From assembly GCA_025699025.1 (NCBI GenBank), contig JAILWJ010000001.1, positions 692,391 to 756,390 on the forward strand: 64,000 bases of DNA, read 5' to 3'. The stretch's first letter is position 1. Each line of letters opens with the position of its first letter. This document shows, in pieces, positions 41,857-50,457 of the stretch. Both the position numbers and the translations under genes were made by a program. The stretch comes from Nitrosarchaeum sp. GTDB taxonomy: Archaea > Thermoproteota > Nitrososphaeria > Nitrososphaerales > Nitrosopumilaceae. The notes beneath the pieces were generated by a model, which did no database searches, was not told the origin of the DNA, and saw only the letters and a program-made list of their open reading frames with translations.

Positions 41857-43182
41857 CTAACCAAACCCCATCCGGCGTAAGGCACCCTGCATCTGCCTTC
41901 CTTTTGATGCTTTCATCATGTTTTTGGAGTTTTTGTAGTTTTTTAGCAGTTCTTTTACCTCGTGTTCTGGCCATCCAGAGCCACGAGCTATTCTTTTGAT
42001 TCTAGAGGAGTTTAGCAAATCAGGATCTGCTTTTTCCTCTTTTGTCATACTCTGAATAATATATCGCCATTTGGATACACGTCCTTCCATTTGATCAAGT
42101 TGATCATCTTTTACCATTCCAGAAAGGCCGGGCATGTTATCAAGAAACCCACGCAGAGAGCCAACCTTTGTGACTTCTTCTAATTGATAGAAAAAGTCAT
42201 CCATGTTCATTTTACCACTGGATATTCTTTTTAGTCGAACCTCATCACCTTCATTTTCTAATCGTTTTGCCAAATCTAGGACGGCTTGAATGTCACCCAT
42301 GCCAAGTAATCTCCCAACAAATCTTGTAGGCGAGAATTTTTCCAGATCATCGATTCTTTCACCTGTACCAATGTACATGATTTGAGCCCCAGTTGCTGCA
42401 GAAGCTGCAATGGCACCACCACCTTTTGCAGAGCTGTCCAATTTTGTGATAATAATTCCGCCAACTGGAATTGTTTTGTGAAATGCCTCTGCCTGGTTGA
42501 AACATTGCTGTCCTATAGTACCATCAATTACCAATAATGCAAGATCAGGATCTGAAACCTTGTTGATTTGCTTCATCTCCGCCAAGAGATCTTCTTCCTC
42601 TTTATGACGACCAGCAGTATCAATAATTACAACATCTAAGGGCATCCCTTCAAAATGCTTCAGACCGTTTCTTACAATATCAGGAGAGTCTTTGTTATTT
42701 TCCTCGCCATACACCTCCACATTTGCCTTTTCACACATCGTTCTGAGTTGGATCAGTGCTCCAGGTCTATACGTATCTGCTCCAATCACCCCAACTTTGT
42801 ATCCTTGTTTTGTCAAGAATTTAGATAGTTTTGCAGTGACGGTTGTTTTTCCGCTCCCTTGGATACCAAGCATGACAATTTTGTTTTGTTTTCCGGGTTT
42901 GAAATCAAAGTCAGTTTCCTTTCCCAATAGTTTTGCCAGTTCATCATAGAGGATTTTTACAATATGATCCTTGCGTGACAGACCAGGGGGCGGAGTTTCG
43001 TTGAGGGATCTCTCCTCCAGCTGCTTTGTAATTTCAAGTACCAGCCTGACATTTACATCAGATTGAAGTAATGCTCGTTGAACATCCTTGGACAGTTCTT
43101 TGATTAATTCTGCATCAATGCCTGAAGATTTGACTATTTTCTTTATTGCATCACGTAAATTATTCTTAAGACCGTCAAGCAT
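41857..43182 (-). CDS. srp54: Signal recognition particle protein SRP54
   Basis: GTPase that binds signal sequences and 7S RNA. 441 residues: N helix domain, G1 GIQGSGKTTVTAKL near 105, DTAGRHKEEED, TKLDSSAKGGGA, and the Met-rich M domain with the RNA-binding SSRIKRIARGSGWPEHEV near 395. Start overlaps the dph6 stop by 8 bp. Confidence 0.97.
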   Translation of the reverse strand: MLDGLKNNLRDAIKKIVKSSGIDAELIKELSKDVQRALLQSDVNVRLVLEITKQLEERSLNETPPPGLSRKDHIVKILYDELAKLLGKETDFDFKPGKQNKIVMLGIQGSGKTTVTAKLSKFLTKQGYKVGVIGADTYRPGALIQLRTMCEKANVEVYGEENNKDSPDIVRNGLKHFEGMPLDVVIIDTAGRHKEEEDLLAEMKQINKVSDPDLALLVIDGTIGQQCFNQAEAFHKTIPVGGIIITKLDSSAKGGGAIAASAATGAQIMYIGTGERIDDLEKFSPTRFVGRLLGMGDIQAVLDLAKRLENEGDEVRLKRISSGKMNMDDFFYQLEEVTKVGSLRGFLDNMPGLSGMVKDDQLDQMEGRVSKWRYIIQSMTKEEKADPDLLNSSRIKRIARGSGWPEHEVKELLKNYKNSKNMMKASKGRQMQGALRRMGFG

Positions 43183-43864
43183 TGTAATCCAACCTCGCCT
43201 CCACTATTTCAAACCTTCCTCTATATCCATCCCAATATTTCTTACTATTGATAATTTTTATTGGATGTAAAAACAAGGGACAATCAACCACAAATGTCTC
43301 AGCTTCGCCACCTTCAAAATTCAGATTGAATCCAAATTTTTCAGACAGTATTGCCAGAGATTCAATGTCATTTTTTGTTATTTTTCTGCCAAGCCATGAA
43401 TCATCAAGACCGTCAGAAGACACGCTTGTGATAATATAGTCAAATCCTGCGGAGATTAAATCGTTCATGTATTTTCTAGGATCGCTTTCCCACAAAGGAG
43501 CAATGGATTGAAGATTTAATTTGTCACAAAGTTTGTCAAACTGTTCTTTTTGGAACTTGCTTTTGATTCCACCGTGCAGTAAACCTTCAATACAATATTG
43601 CTCTTTGGCCTGAATCAATATTTCTTCAAGCGAATTCATTTCAATTTCAGTATTATCAGATTCAGAATCAATGATTAGTTGAGGAATTTTCATTGACTCG
43701 GATTGCAATCGAGTCCATTGCAGATTAACATGATGAAGTAAGTGGCTCTCATCGGATTTGGGCATAATACTTAGGAGGCATTGTATTTGATGACCTTGAT
43801 TTTTGGCTAGAAAAAGTGAATAAGTGCTGTCTTTGCCACCAGAAAAAAGAGAACCTAACTTCAT
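43175..43864 (-). CDS. dph6: Diphthine--ammonia ligase (Dph6-type ATP pyrophosphatase)
   Basis: Last step of diphthamide formation on EF2. 229 residues: PP-loop SLFSGGKDSTYS at the N-terminus, LLHGGIKSKFQKE, PLWESDPR and NFEGGEAETFVVDCP, the Dph6 signature. The ATG at 43864 (MKLGSLFSGG) fits the family; 43888 is a longer frame. Heads the operon dph6-srp54-pus10. Confidence 0.9.
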   Translation of the reverse strand: MKLGSLFSGGKDSTYSLFLAKNQGHQIQCLLSIMPKSDESHLLHHVNLQWTRLQSESMKIPQLIIDSESDNTEIEMNSLEEILIQAKEQYCIEGLLHGGIKSKFQKEQFDKLCDKLNLQSIAPLWESDPRKYMNDLISAGFDYIITSVSSDGLDDSWLGRKITKNDIESLAILSEKFGFNLNFEGGEAETFVVDCPLFLHPIKIINSKKYWDGYRGRFEIVEARLDYNA

Positions 43865-43888
43865 GGTTAGAGAAACCCACCATGCCAC

Positions 43889-44300
43889 ACAGTAGAAGAT
43901 TTGTCAGGGATTGTTAGGGGATGCTTCATTACTCATAATCCTCATCAAAAGTCAGACGGCTTTTCCGCTCATCATCAGCATCCATACTAGTCTTGAACAT
44001 GCATTATTTTAGTGATGAACACTATTTGTGTTTCATATATAACACAAAGTTCCGTTTCCAAAGTTCTTATCCTCAAATTATCACTTCAGATAATTATCAT
44101 TTAAGATAATGAAAAAATTGTGATCATATTGAGGTGTTAATATCTTAGGCACATCAAACACAGAATATTAACAGAATCTTTTTACCGTAGACGATCCCAT
44201 ATTTGGGAATGAGAGAACGACTGGTGTGTGTTTTTGTAACAGTATTTGTATTTGTGGAATACGAATCTAATTTCGCTAATTTCTATCATAGGAAATTATT
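43889..44300. other. 412-bp gap with nested dyads
   Basis: Apart from the doubtful 18-aa frame, I see no gene. An imperfect inverted repeat pairs CCTCAAATTATCAC (44071-44084) with GTGATCATATTGAGG (44120-44134), and between them lies GATAATTATC (44089-44098), a perfect palindrome. It lies between divergent genes and is probably regulatory for one of them. Confidence 0.45.
43929..43985 (-). CDS. Possible acidic microprotein (18 aa)
   Basis: ATG-started frame of 18 residues, MDADDERKSRLTFDEDYE, upstream of dph6 on the same strand. Short enough to be chance, but it is highly charged unlike random AT-rich translation. Low confidence. Confidence 0.25.
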   Translation of the reverse strand: MDADDERKSRLTFDEDYE

Positions 44301-45221
44301 TTGAATTCTAGCAATGTCGATAAGAAAAGTGAAGATACTGCAAATTCTGTCAAACAGAAACGAATTGAAGCTGAAAATATTTTAGAGAAACAAAGAATTG
44401 AAGCTAAGAGTCTTTTAGAGAATCAAAGAATTGAAGCTAAGAGTCTTTTAGAGAATCAAAGAATTGAAGCTAAGAGTCTTTTAGAGAATCAAAGACTAAG
44501 AGCCAAAAACATCAGAGACAAGTCACTAAACGAAGCTGAAAAATTACTTAGAGACACATTAACTGAATCAGAAAAAATCATTAATGATGCAGTAATTGAA
44601 GTTGAAGACATACTTGAACAGTGGAATATTCGTCTCAAAAAATTGAAGATGGAAGCAATAATCAAAATAGATTACATAAAACAAAGTGCAGAAATTGAAA
44701 TTAAAAATCTGAAAAATTCAGTACAGTCTATCATTCGAAACATGAAAACACTTGCAGAATTGGAAGAAAACAACCTAATGCATCTAGCAAATAACGAGTC
44801 AGACAATCTAGAAAGAATTGCAAAAATACAGGCCCAAAACCTAAACGAAATAGCTAAGACCATCTCTAAAAACATCACATCTACGGCACAGTATGAACCT
44901 GAGATGCTAGGTGAAATTGCCAAGATGTATGTCGAAAACCTGAAAAATGTTGCACTACTCGAGTGTGAAAAGCTAAAAGAAAACGCATTGATGGAAGATG
45001 CAAGACTAAAACAGTCTGCAAGTTTCATTGCAGACAAACTGAGGTCGCGTGCAATGGCATTTTCTGAGAACATAAGGCATACTGCTGTTATCGAATCTGA
45101 AAAATTACTATCACAAACAAAAGAATTTGCTGCAGAGACGGTAAAGGATGCCATTGAATGGAAATTCCAAAACCTAACATCCTTGCTCCAAACGAATATA
45201 AAAAAAAGAATATTAAAATAA
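44301..45221 (+). CDS. Coiled-coil protein with 11-residue tandem repeats
   Basis: 306 residues, all charged and helical, TTG start preceded by AGGAAA. Residues about 21-64 are four 11-residue repeats RIEAKSLLENQ, the first degenerate. An 11-residue period gives a right-handed coil, as in SpoU-like or apolipoprotein helices. The rest has Asn/Ile/Ala/Glu heptads (ANNESDNLERIAKIQAQNL...). It overlaps the metalloprotease frame at its 3' end. Probably a structural protein of the envelope region; function unknown. Confidence 0.72.
   Translation: MNSSNVDKKSEDTANSVKQKRIEAENILEKQRIEAKSLLENQRIEAKSLLENQRIEAKSLLENQRLRAKNIRDKSLNEAEKLLRDTLTESEKIINDAVIEVEDILEQWNIRLKKLKMEAIIKIDYIKQSAEIEIKNLKNSVQSIIRNMKTLAELEENNLMHLANNESDNLERIAKIQAQNLNEIAKTISKNITSTAQYEPEMLGEIAKMYVENLKNVALLECEKLKENALMEDARLKQSASFIADKLRSRAMAFSENIRHTAVIESEKLLSQTKEFAAETVKDAIEWKFQNLTSLLQTNIKKRILK
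44361..44492 (+). repeat. 33-bp tandem repeat, three exact copies plus one degenerate
   Basis: Units at 44394-44426, 44427-44459 and 44460-44492 are identical; 44361-44393 is a diverged copy. Each encodes RIEAKSLLENQ in the coiled-coil gene. In-frame copy-number change would alter coil length by 11 residues. Confidence 0.95.
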
Positions 45222-45958
45222 TGACATTGCTGGTAATGGTATCTGTTTTTGTGACAGGTGCGGGCATTTTTTATTTTTCAACCCCCATGGCTTCCCTGAT
45301 GGAAAACACATTGTCGACAAAATACGTAATTCAAAACTTGCGTGGAGACACTGTAGATACTTGGCATGCTTGGAAAAAGGCAGATGGTGTGCCATTAATG
45401 ATTCATCTAATGAATTCAGAGCATGTCACAGACGAGAGGAAAGGAATAATCCAAAACATAATACTCTCTGAAGAAAAAATTGAGATTGATGATTCCATAC
45501 AGCGCAAAGGCCCTGAAGGAACCACTTCTGACTATTATGTCGGGTGGATGGGTGCCTTAAACAGCATAAGTACGGATACTAGATTTCATATTCCAAAAAA
45601 CCTTCATTTTCAAATCGATGATGACACAACTGGTGATGTCATGATTTACCTTACTGATACATCAAACCCTGAAAGATATTCTGGATTCACAAAATCAGTG
45701 ATTGATGATACAAACCACCAGATTCTAAAATCAGAAATCACCATATACAATATTGATAGGATCACATCTGATCAGCTAGAGATACTGGTAAGGCATGAGC
45801 TTGGCCATGCATTTGGTCTGGCGCACTCTACTGATCCAGATGATCTGATGGCACCCGTAATAACTACAGGATATCCTTACATCTCTGAGTGCGATGTTGA
45901 CGCAATAGAGTTTCTCTATGATGGTGGTGAATCAAGCCAAGTAGTGTGTGAGAAATAG
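45158..45958 (+). CDS. Membrane-anchored matrixin-like zinc metalloprotease
   Basis: 266 residues: one N-terminal TM anchor or signal (about 22-45, preceded by KKKNIK), then an extracytoplasmic domain with the M10 zinc motif HELGHAFGLAH (213-223) and the Met-turn DLMAP near 228-232. The start may also be the ATG at 45221, overlapping the stop of the coiled-coil gene, which would make a 245-residue precursor. Located between the coiled-coil gene and the giant surface protein, so surface-protein processing is a plausible role. Confidence 0.87.
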   Translation: MEIPKPNILAPNEYKKKNIKIMTLLVMVSVFVTGAGIFYFSTPMASLMENTLSTKYVIQNLRGDTVDTWHAWKKADGVPLMIHLMNSEHVTDERKGIIQNIILSEEKIEIDDSIQRKGPEGTTSDYYVGWMGALNSISTDTRFHIPKNLHFQIDDDTTGDVMIYLTDTSNPERYSGFTKSVIDDTNHQILKSEITIYNIDRITSDQLEILVRHELGHAFGLAHSTDPDDLMAPVITTGYPYISECDVDAIEFLYDGGESSQVVCEK

Positions 45959-46109
45959 AGCAGGACATAATAAATAACTTGCAAGACATGCACATAAAGT
46001 CAAAATACGAAGGCAGTTTGTGAAAAAAGATGGATTGTACAATGAAAGTAGTTCTCATAAATGACAATTACAAAAAATCACCAAGACATTAACACAGATC
46101 TTATAGCAA

Positions 46110-49100
46110 TCATTTCTTGTTGAGTACCACTACTAGTACAAACAAAAGAGAAACCATACCAAATATTACCAAAACAAAGGAATATGCAGGATATTGTGGA
46201 ACATAATTTTCCATCAAGAATTTATCAATTCTATCCTTACTCCATCCGATAGAAGTTAATTTTTCAGACAATTCCGCATCAGAGATATTTCTTTTGAGAT
46301 AATCACTGATGTGTGAAACGGAATCAGATTCCATATATAAAACACCTCCAAATCCATCGTCTTTTCCATCAGATACAAAAAAAGATATTTTTCCGACTTC
46401 TTTTTCGTTGAAATTTACCAGCAATCGATACATTCCACTTTCCCACTTTGTGTTTAATTTTAACGGCATGACATAATGTCCAGATTTATCAATCACAGTG
46501 GTTGCAACATGCATTGAATCATCAGGACGCAAAACAAGCAATCCCACAACATCTCCGCGTACTGCACTCTTTACAAATCCCTCAACCCTTACACTCAAGT
46601 CATGGTTATCAATAATGACAGAATTGTTGTTCTTAATTTGTGTAGTAGATCCGCCAGCCAAAGAGAATACTCGGATTGGTTCTGTAGAGGGCTTTTCTGG
46701 AACAAATACCGTTCCGGAGATGTTTTGTTTGTCAGGTTCTGTTTTAGTTTCTACGGGTTTAGAATGAACTTGTTCAACATTTTTATCTGAAGATTGAATG
46801 ATAGGAGGCTTTACTTCAAGTACCGATGGGATTGTAAAATATATTGGATGTCTGCCTTCATTCCATGTTTCCAATATTATATCAGAAGACATCATTGATT
46901 TTTTGAATGTTATTTCTGACTCCATCCACATAGAACGTCCTTCAAAAACAGTGTTTATGGTTGCGCTTTCAAACAATCCCTGTGAATCTACAATTGTTGG
47001 GTTTTTACCCTTTTCATAAATCAAATATGCATCACTTTTGGATACATCAGAAGTCCTATCGCGTATATTCAGGTACATTCCAAAATGTAAAATATTTGAA
47101 GTTGCTTCCTTGTCATCAATTTGGACACGTATCTTGACTTTATCGCCTAAATCAACTACCTTGTGCGGTAATGTTTCGTGCGGATCATACAGTCTGTAAA
47201 CGGTGCCTTGTTTTTCCGTAGAATCTAGAATTTCAAATCCTGTAAATCTAGGTAATGTGTCATCAGAGCTGCCAGTACTTGAGGATAGATTAGAGGCAGG
47301 TTCAATCACACTTATTGTCACAGAAGTAACCAAGCTAGATTCCATCCCATCATAAGACTGAAATGTAAAAACATCATCACCTACAAAGTTTTTGTCTGGA
47401 AGATATCTAAGATCAGGCGCAAGACCAAATATCGTACCGTGTTTTGGTTGCGCAACGATATCAAAAGTAAGAGGATCATCTTCAACATCTGATGAAGTCA
47501 AGGTGATGTATACCAGAGTATCTTTCTCAGTTACAACAGATTGACTATCTGCAACAGGGGCATCATTTACTGAAAGAATGGTGACACATGCGGTAGATAC
47601 ATTACTGTCAAATTCTCCATCATTTGCCTTAAAGGTAACACAGTCTTCCCCGTAATAGTTTGTATCAGGGGTGTATGTAAGATTGCCCAATGTTCCAGAT
47701 AAAACCCCATGAGACGGCGACGTTAGCAAAACAAATGTTAACGGATCATCTTCTACATCTGATGAAATCAGAATGTATTCATTCGAACCGTGATATGGAG
47801 TATCTTCATTTGTGGTAATTGCAACATCAGAGGTGATTGGCGGGTCATTTACGGGATTGATTGTAATGGATATGGTCGAGGTGTTGCTGTCAGCAAGACC
47901 ATCATTTGCCTTAAAGGAGAAACTGTCAGAGCCAAAGTAATTTTGATCTGGCGTGTATGTGACATTTGGCAGAGTGCCAGAAATAACACCATGTGAGGGT
48001 TGTGAGACGATTTCGTATGTTATTTCATCATTATCAGGATCATCTGCCTCTAAAGTGATGGCGATGGGAACATCTTCATTAATAGTAACTGATTGAGTGT
48101 ACGTTACAGGCTGATCGTTTACAGGTCCTACTTCCATGTATAATGTGGCAACATTACTGTCTAGTTCACCATCATTTACCTTAAAATCAAGGCTGTCAGA
48201 ACCAAAGTAATCCAGATCAGGAGTGTATGTCATAAATGGTGGTTCGCCGGAAAGAGTTCCATATAATGGTGCACTGACAAGAATGTATGAAAGTGTGGAA
48301 TCCTCAACATCTGATGCCACAGGAACTGTGTTTACAAATGGAATGTCCTCAGGAGTCGTAAAATTTATGGAGTATGCGACAGGAGGATCATTTATGGGAT
48401 TGATTGTAATTGATATTTTTTTGGTTATGCTGTACTCACTTCCATCAAAAACGCGAAACTGGAAACTGTCAGAGCCAAAGTAATTTTGATCTGGCGTGTA
48501 TGTAACATTTGGCAGAGTGCCAGAAATGACACCATGTGAGGGTTGTGAGACGATTTCGTATGTCAACGGATCATTTTCAACATCAGATCCAGTCAGAGTA
48601 ATTGCAAGAGGAGTATCCTCATCGGTTACAACAGATTGGCCATTTGCAACAGGAGCATCATTTACTGAAAGAATTGTAACACATGCAGTAGACACGTTAC
48701 TGTCAAATTCACCATCATTTACCTTAAAGGTAACACAGTCTTCCCCGTAATAGTTTGTATCAGGGGTGTATATGATGTCTGGCCATTCGCCTGACAAAAC
48801 CCCGTGGGATGTAGAAGACAGTATTGAGTACGTCAATACATCATCTTCCACATCAGATGCGCCTTGCAGGTTTTCATCCAAAGTAGAGTATGGCGTATCC
48901 TCGTTTGTGGTCACTGCAACATCATACGTAACAGGTGGGTCATTTACGGGATTGACTGTAATGGATACAGTCGAGGTGTTGCTGTCAGCAAGACCATCAT
49001 TTACCTTAAAGGAGAAGCTGTCAGAACCAAAGTAATTGGCGTTTGGAGTGTATGTAATGTTTGGGAGTGTACCAGATAAAAAGCCATATTCAACATCACG

Positions 49101-50111
49101 GGTAATAACAAACTGCAATGTATCTCCATCAACATCAGATGCAGAAGCCACAATAGATACAGAATTATCTTCATCAGTACTTACGGACTGACTATTTGTA
49201 ATAGGAATATCGTTGATGTTTCCAACATCGATTTGTATTGTTGCGATATTACTGTCAAAAATACCATCATTAGCTTTGAATGTAAACGAATCCGCACCAA
49301 AATAATCAGCATCGGGAGTGTAAATCACAGATGCACCATCACCAGAAAGTGAACCATGTATAGGATCAGACACAATAGTGTAAGATAATTCATCATCTCT
49401 TGCGTCAGATGCAGTCAAAGTAATTGCAATAGAAGTATCCTCCACTCCTTGTACATGTTGATCATCAGCAACAGGCTCTTCTGGAAAATGCAAGACCCAT
49501 ATGCGATTGTTGATAGAATCAGATACATATACAGACATGTCATCAATGTTTATTCCCATTGGAAATCGGAACTGTTCATCCCCACTGCCCAAAGAGCCAA
49601 ACTGCAGGAGATAGTTTCCTGCAGAATCAAACTTTTGTATTCTATGATTACCAGTGTCAGACACCAGTATTTTCCCATAATCATCTATTGTGATTCCTTC
49701 TGGACTTCGTAACTGTCCATTCCCACTGCCCAAAGAGCCAAACTGCAGGAGATAGTTTCCTGCAGAATCAAACTTTTGTATTCGGTTGTTGCTGGTGTCT
49801 GCCACGTAGATGTTGTTGCTACTATCTATGGCAATTCCACTTGGAGATCTGAACTGTCCATTATTGCTCCCTCTTGAGCCAAACTGCAGGAGATAATTGC
49901 CTGCAGAATCAAACTTTTGTATTCGGTTGTTGCTGGTGTCTGCCACGTAGATGTTGTTGCTACTATCTATGGCAATTCCACTTGGAGATTTGAACTGTCC
50001 ATCCCCACTGCCCAAAGAGCCAAACTGCAGGAGATAATTGCCTGCAGAATCAAACTTTTGTATTCGGTTGTTGCTGGTGTCTGCCACGTAGATGTTATTT
50101 GCATGAAACAC
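46110..50111 (-). CDS. Giant surface protein: NHL repeats and cadherin-like domains
   Basis: 1333 residues in this frame. Residues 1-185 are four 47-residue NHL-type beta-propeller units (YVADTSNNRIQKFDSAGNY...). Residues about 220-985 are eight cadherin-like/Big_9-type domains of about 95 residues with the repeating YTPDxNYFGSDSF and VNDPPV motifs, as in RTX and adhesin proteins. A C-terminal domain of about 330 residues ends in a TM anchor and KK. GTG start at 50111 is only the first codon of the open frame; the real start, with signal peptide, is in another frame upstream (50124-50272). Likely an extracellular adhesin or S-layer-associated protein. Confidence 0.85.
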   Translation of the reverse strand: MFHANNIYVADTSNNRIQKFDSAGNYLLQFGSLGSGDGQFKSPSGIAIDSSNNIYVADTSNNRIQKFDSAGNYLLQFGSRGSNNGQFRSPSGIAIDSSNNIYVADTSNNRIQKFDSAGNYLLQFGSLGSGNGQLRSPEGITIDDYGKILVSDTGNHRIQKFDSAGNYLLQFGSLGSGDEQFRFPMGINIDDMSVYVSDSINNRIWVLHFPEEPVADDQHVQGVEDTSIAITLTASDARDDELSYTIVSDPIHGSLSGDGASVIYTPDADYFGADSFTFKANDGIFDSNIATIQIDVGNINDIPITNSQSVSTDEDNSVSIVASASDVDGDTLQFVITRDVEYGFLSGTLPNITYTPNANYFGSDSFSFKVNDGLADSNTSTVSITVNPVNDPPVTYDVAVTTNEDTPYSTLDENLQGASDVEDDVLTYSILSSTSHGVLSGEWPDIIYTPDTNYYGEDCVTFKVNDGEFDSNVSTACVTILSVNDAPVANGQSVVTDEDTPLAITLTGSDVENDPLTYEIVSQPSHGVISGTLPNVTYTPDQNYFGSDSFQFRVFDGSEYSITKKISITINPINDPPVAYSINFTTPEDIPFVNTVPVASDVEDSTLSYILVSAPLYGTLSGEPPFMTYTPDLDYFGSDSLDFKVNDGELDSNVATLYMEVGPVNDQPVTYTQSVTINEDVPIAITLEADDPDNDEITYEIVSQPSHGVISGTLPNVTYTPDQNYFGSDSFSFKANDGLADSNTSTISITINPVNDPPITSDVAITTNEDTPYHGSNEYILISSDVEDDPLTFVLLTSPSHGVLSGTLGNLTYTPDTNYYGEDCVTFKANDGEFDSNVSTACVTILSVNDAPVADSQSVVTEKDTLVYITLTSSDVEDDPLTFDIVAQPKHGTIFGLAPDLRYLPDKNFVGDDVFTFQSYDGMESSLVTSVTISVIEPASNLSSSTGSSDDTLPRFTGFEILDSTEKQGTVYRLYDPHETLPHKVVDLGDKVKIRVQIDDKEATSNILHFGMYLNIRDRTSDVSKSDAYLIYEKGKNPTIVDSQGLFESATINTVFEGRSMWMESEITFKKSMMSSDIILETWNEGRHPIYFTIPSVLEVKPPIIQSSDKNVEQVHSKPVETKTEPDKQNISGTVFVPEKPSTEPIRVFSLAGGSTTQIKNNNSVIIDNHDLSVRVEGFVKSAVRGDVVGLLVLRPDDSMHVATTVIDKSGHYVMPLKLNTKWESGMYRLLVNFNEKEVGKISFFVSDGKDDGFGGVLYMESDSVSHISDYLKRNISDAELSEKLTSIGWSKDRIDKFLMENYVPQYPAYSFVLVIFGMVSLLFVLVVVLNKK
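49560..50110. repeat. 141-bp tandem repeats encoding NHL units
   Basis: Four near-identical copies; the marker CAAACTTTTGTATTC occurs at 49628, 49769, 49910 and 50051, exactly 141 bp apart. Each encodes one 47-residue NHL unit. The neighbouring copies differ by very few bases, so they are being homogenised. Confidence 0.9.
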
Positions 50112-50123
50112 AACATCTTCAGG

Positions 50124-50272
50124 AATTTAAAATCCCCATTACCAGTTCCAAACTGACCAAACTCAAAATCAAAAATAGGAAAAACTACAGCATACGACAT
50201 ACCAAACACAATAACAGATAACGCCACAAAAACTACAACAACTGTAAAATAATTTGGAATGCAAAATGGCAT
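50124..50272 (-). pseudogene. Signal-peptide and first-NHL fragment of the giant protein, frameshifted
   Basis: Encodes MPFCIPNYFTVVVVFVALSV (signal or TM start) and then FEFGQFGTGNGDFKF, which matches the NHL phrase FGSLGSGDGQFKSP of the downstream copies. The main frame resumes with PEDVVFHANNIYVADT, in register with that phrase if one C is added after the codon TTC. So a one-base deletion in a short C run near 50122-50123 separates the signal peptide from the body. Confidence 0.75.
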
Positions 50273-50457
50273 TGTTTTTTAATATTAATGCATAATAGAT
50301 AAGAATAGTGTTAAAAATCATACATCCCGCTTTCCATTTTGGAATAAATTCACAAATGACATCATAGTGTTATTCATACACCATATGACATGAAATGATA
50401 ATGCAATACTAGAAATTCTCAAAAATAGTTTAATATTCAAAAGAAATCCACGAAGTC

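Noticed and set aside
44361-44492. CRISPR-like array of 33-bp repeats
   Set aside because: Repeats are contiguous with no spacers and encode a coiled-coil protein in frame.
44672-45154. Minus-strand 160-aa frame
   Set aside because: Antisense shadow of the coiled-coil gene; reads as Phe/Ser/Ala-rich sequence typical of reversed Lys/Asn/Glu codons.
49560-50110. Mobile element or CRISPR signature in the 141-bp repeats
   Set aside because: They are in-frame NHL domains of one protein.
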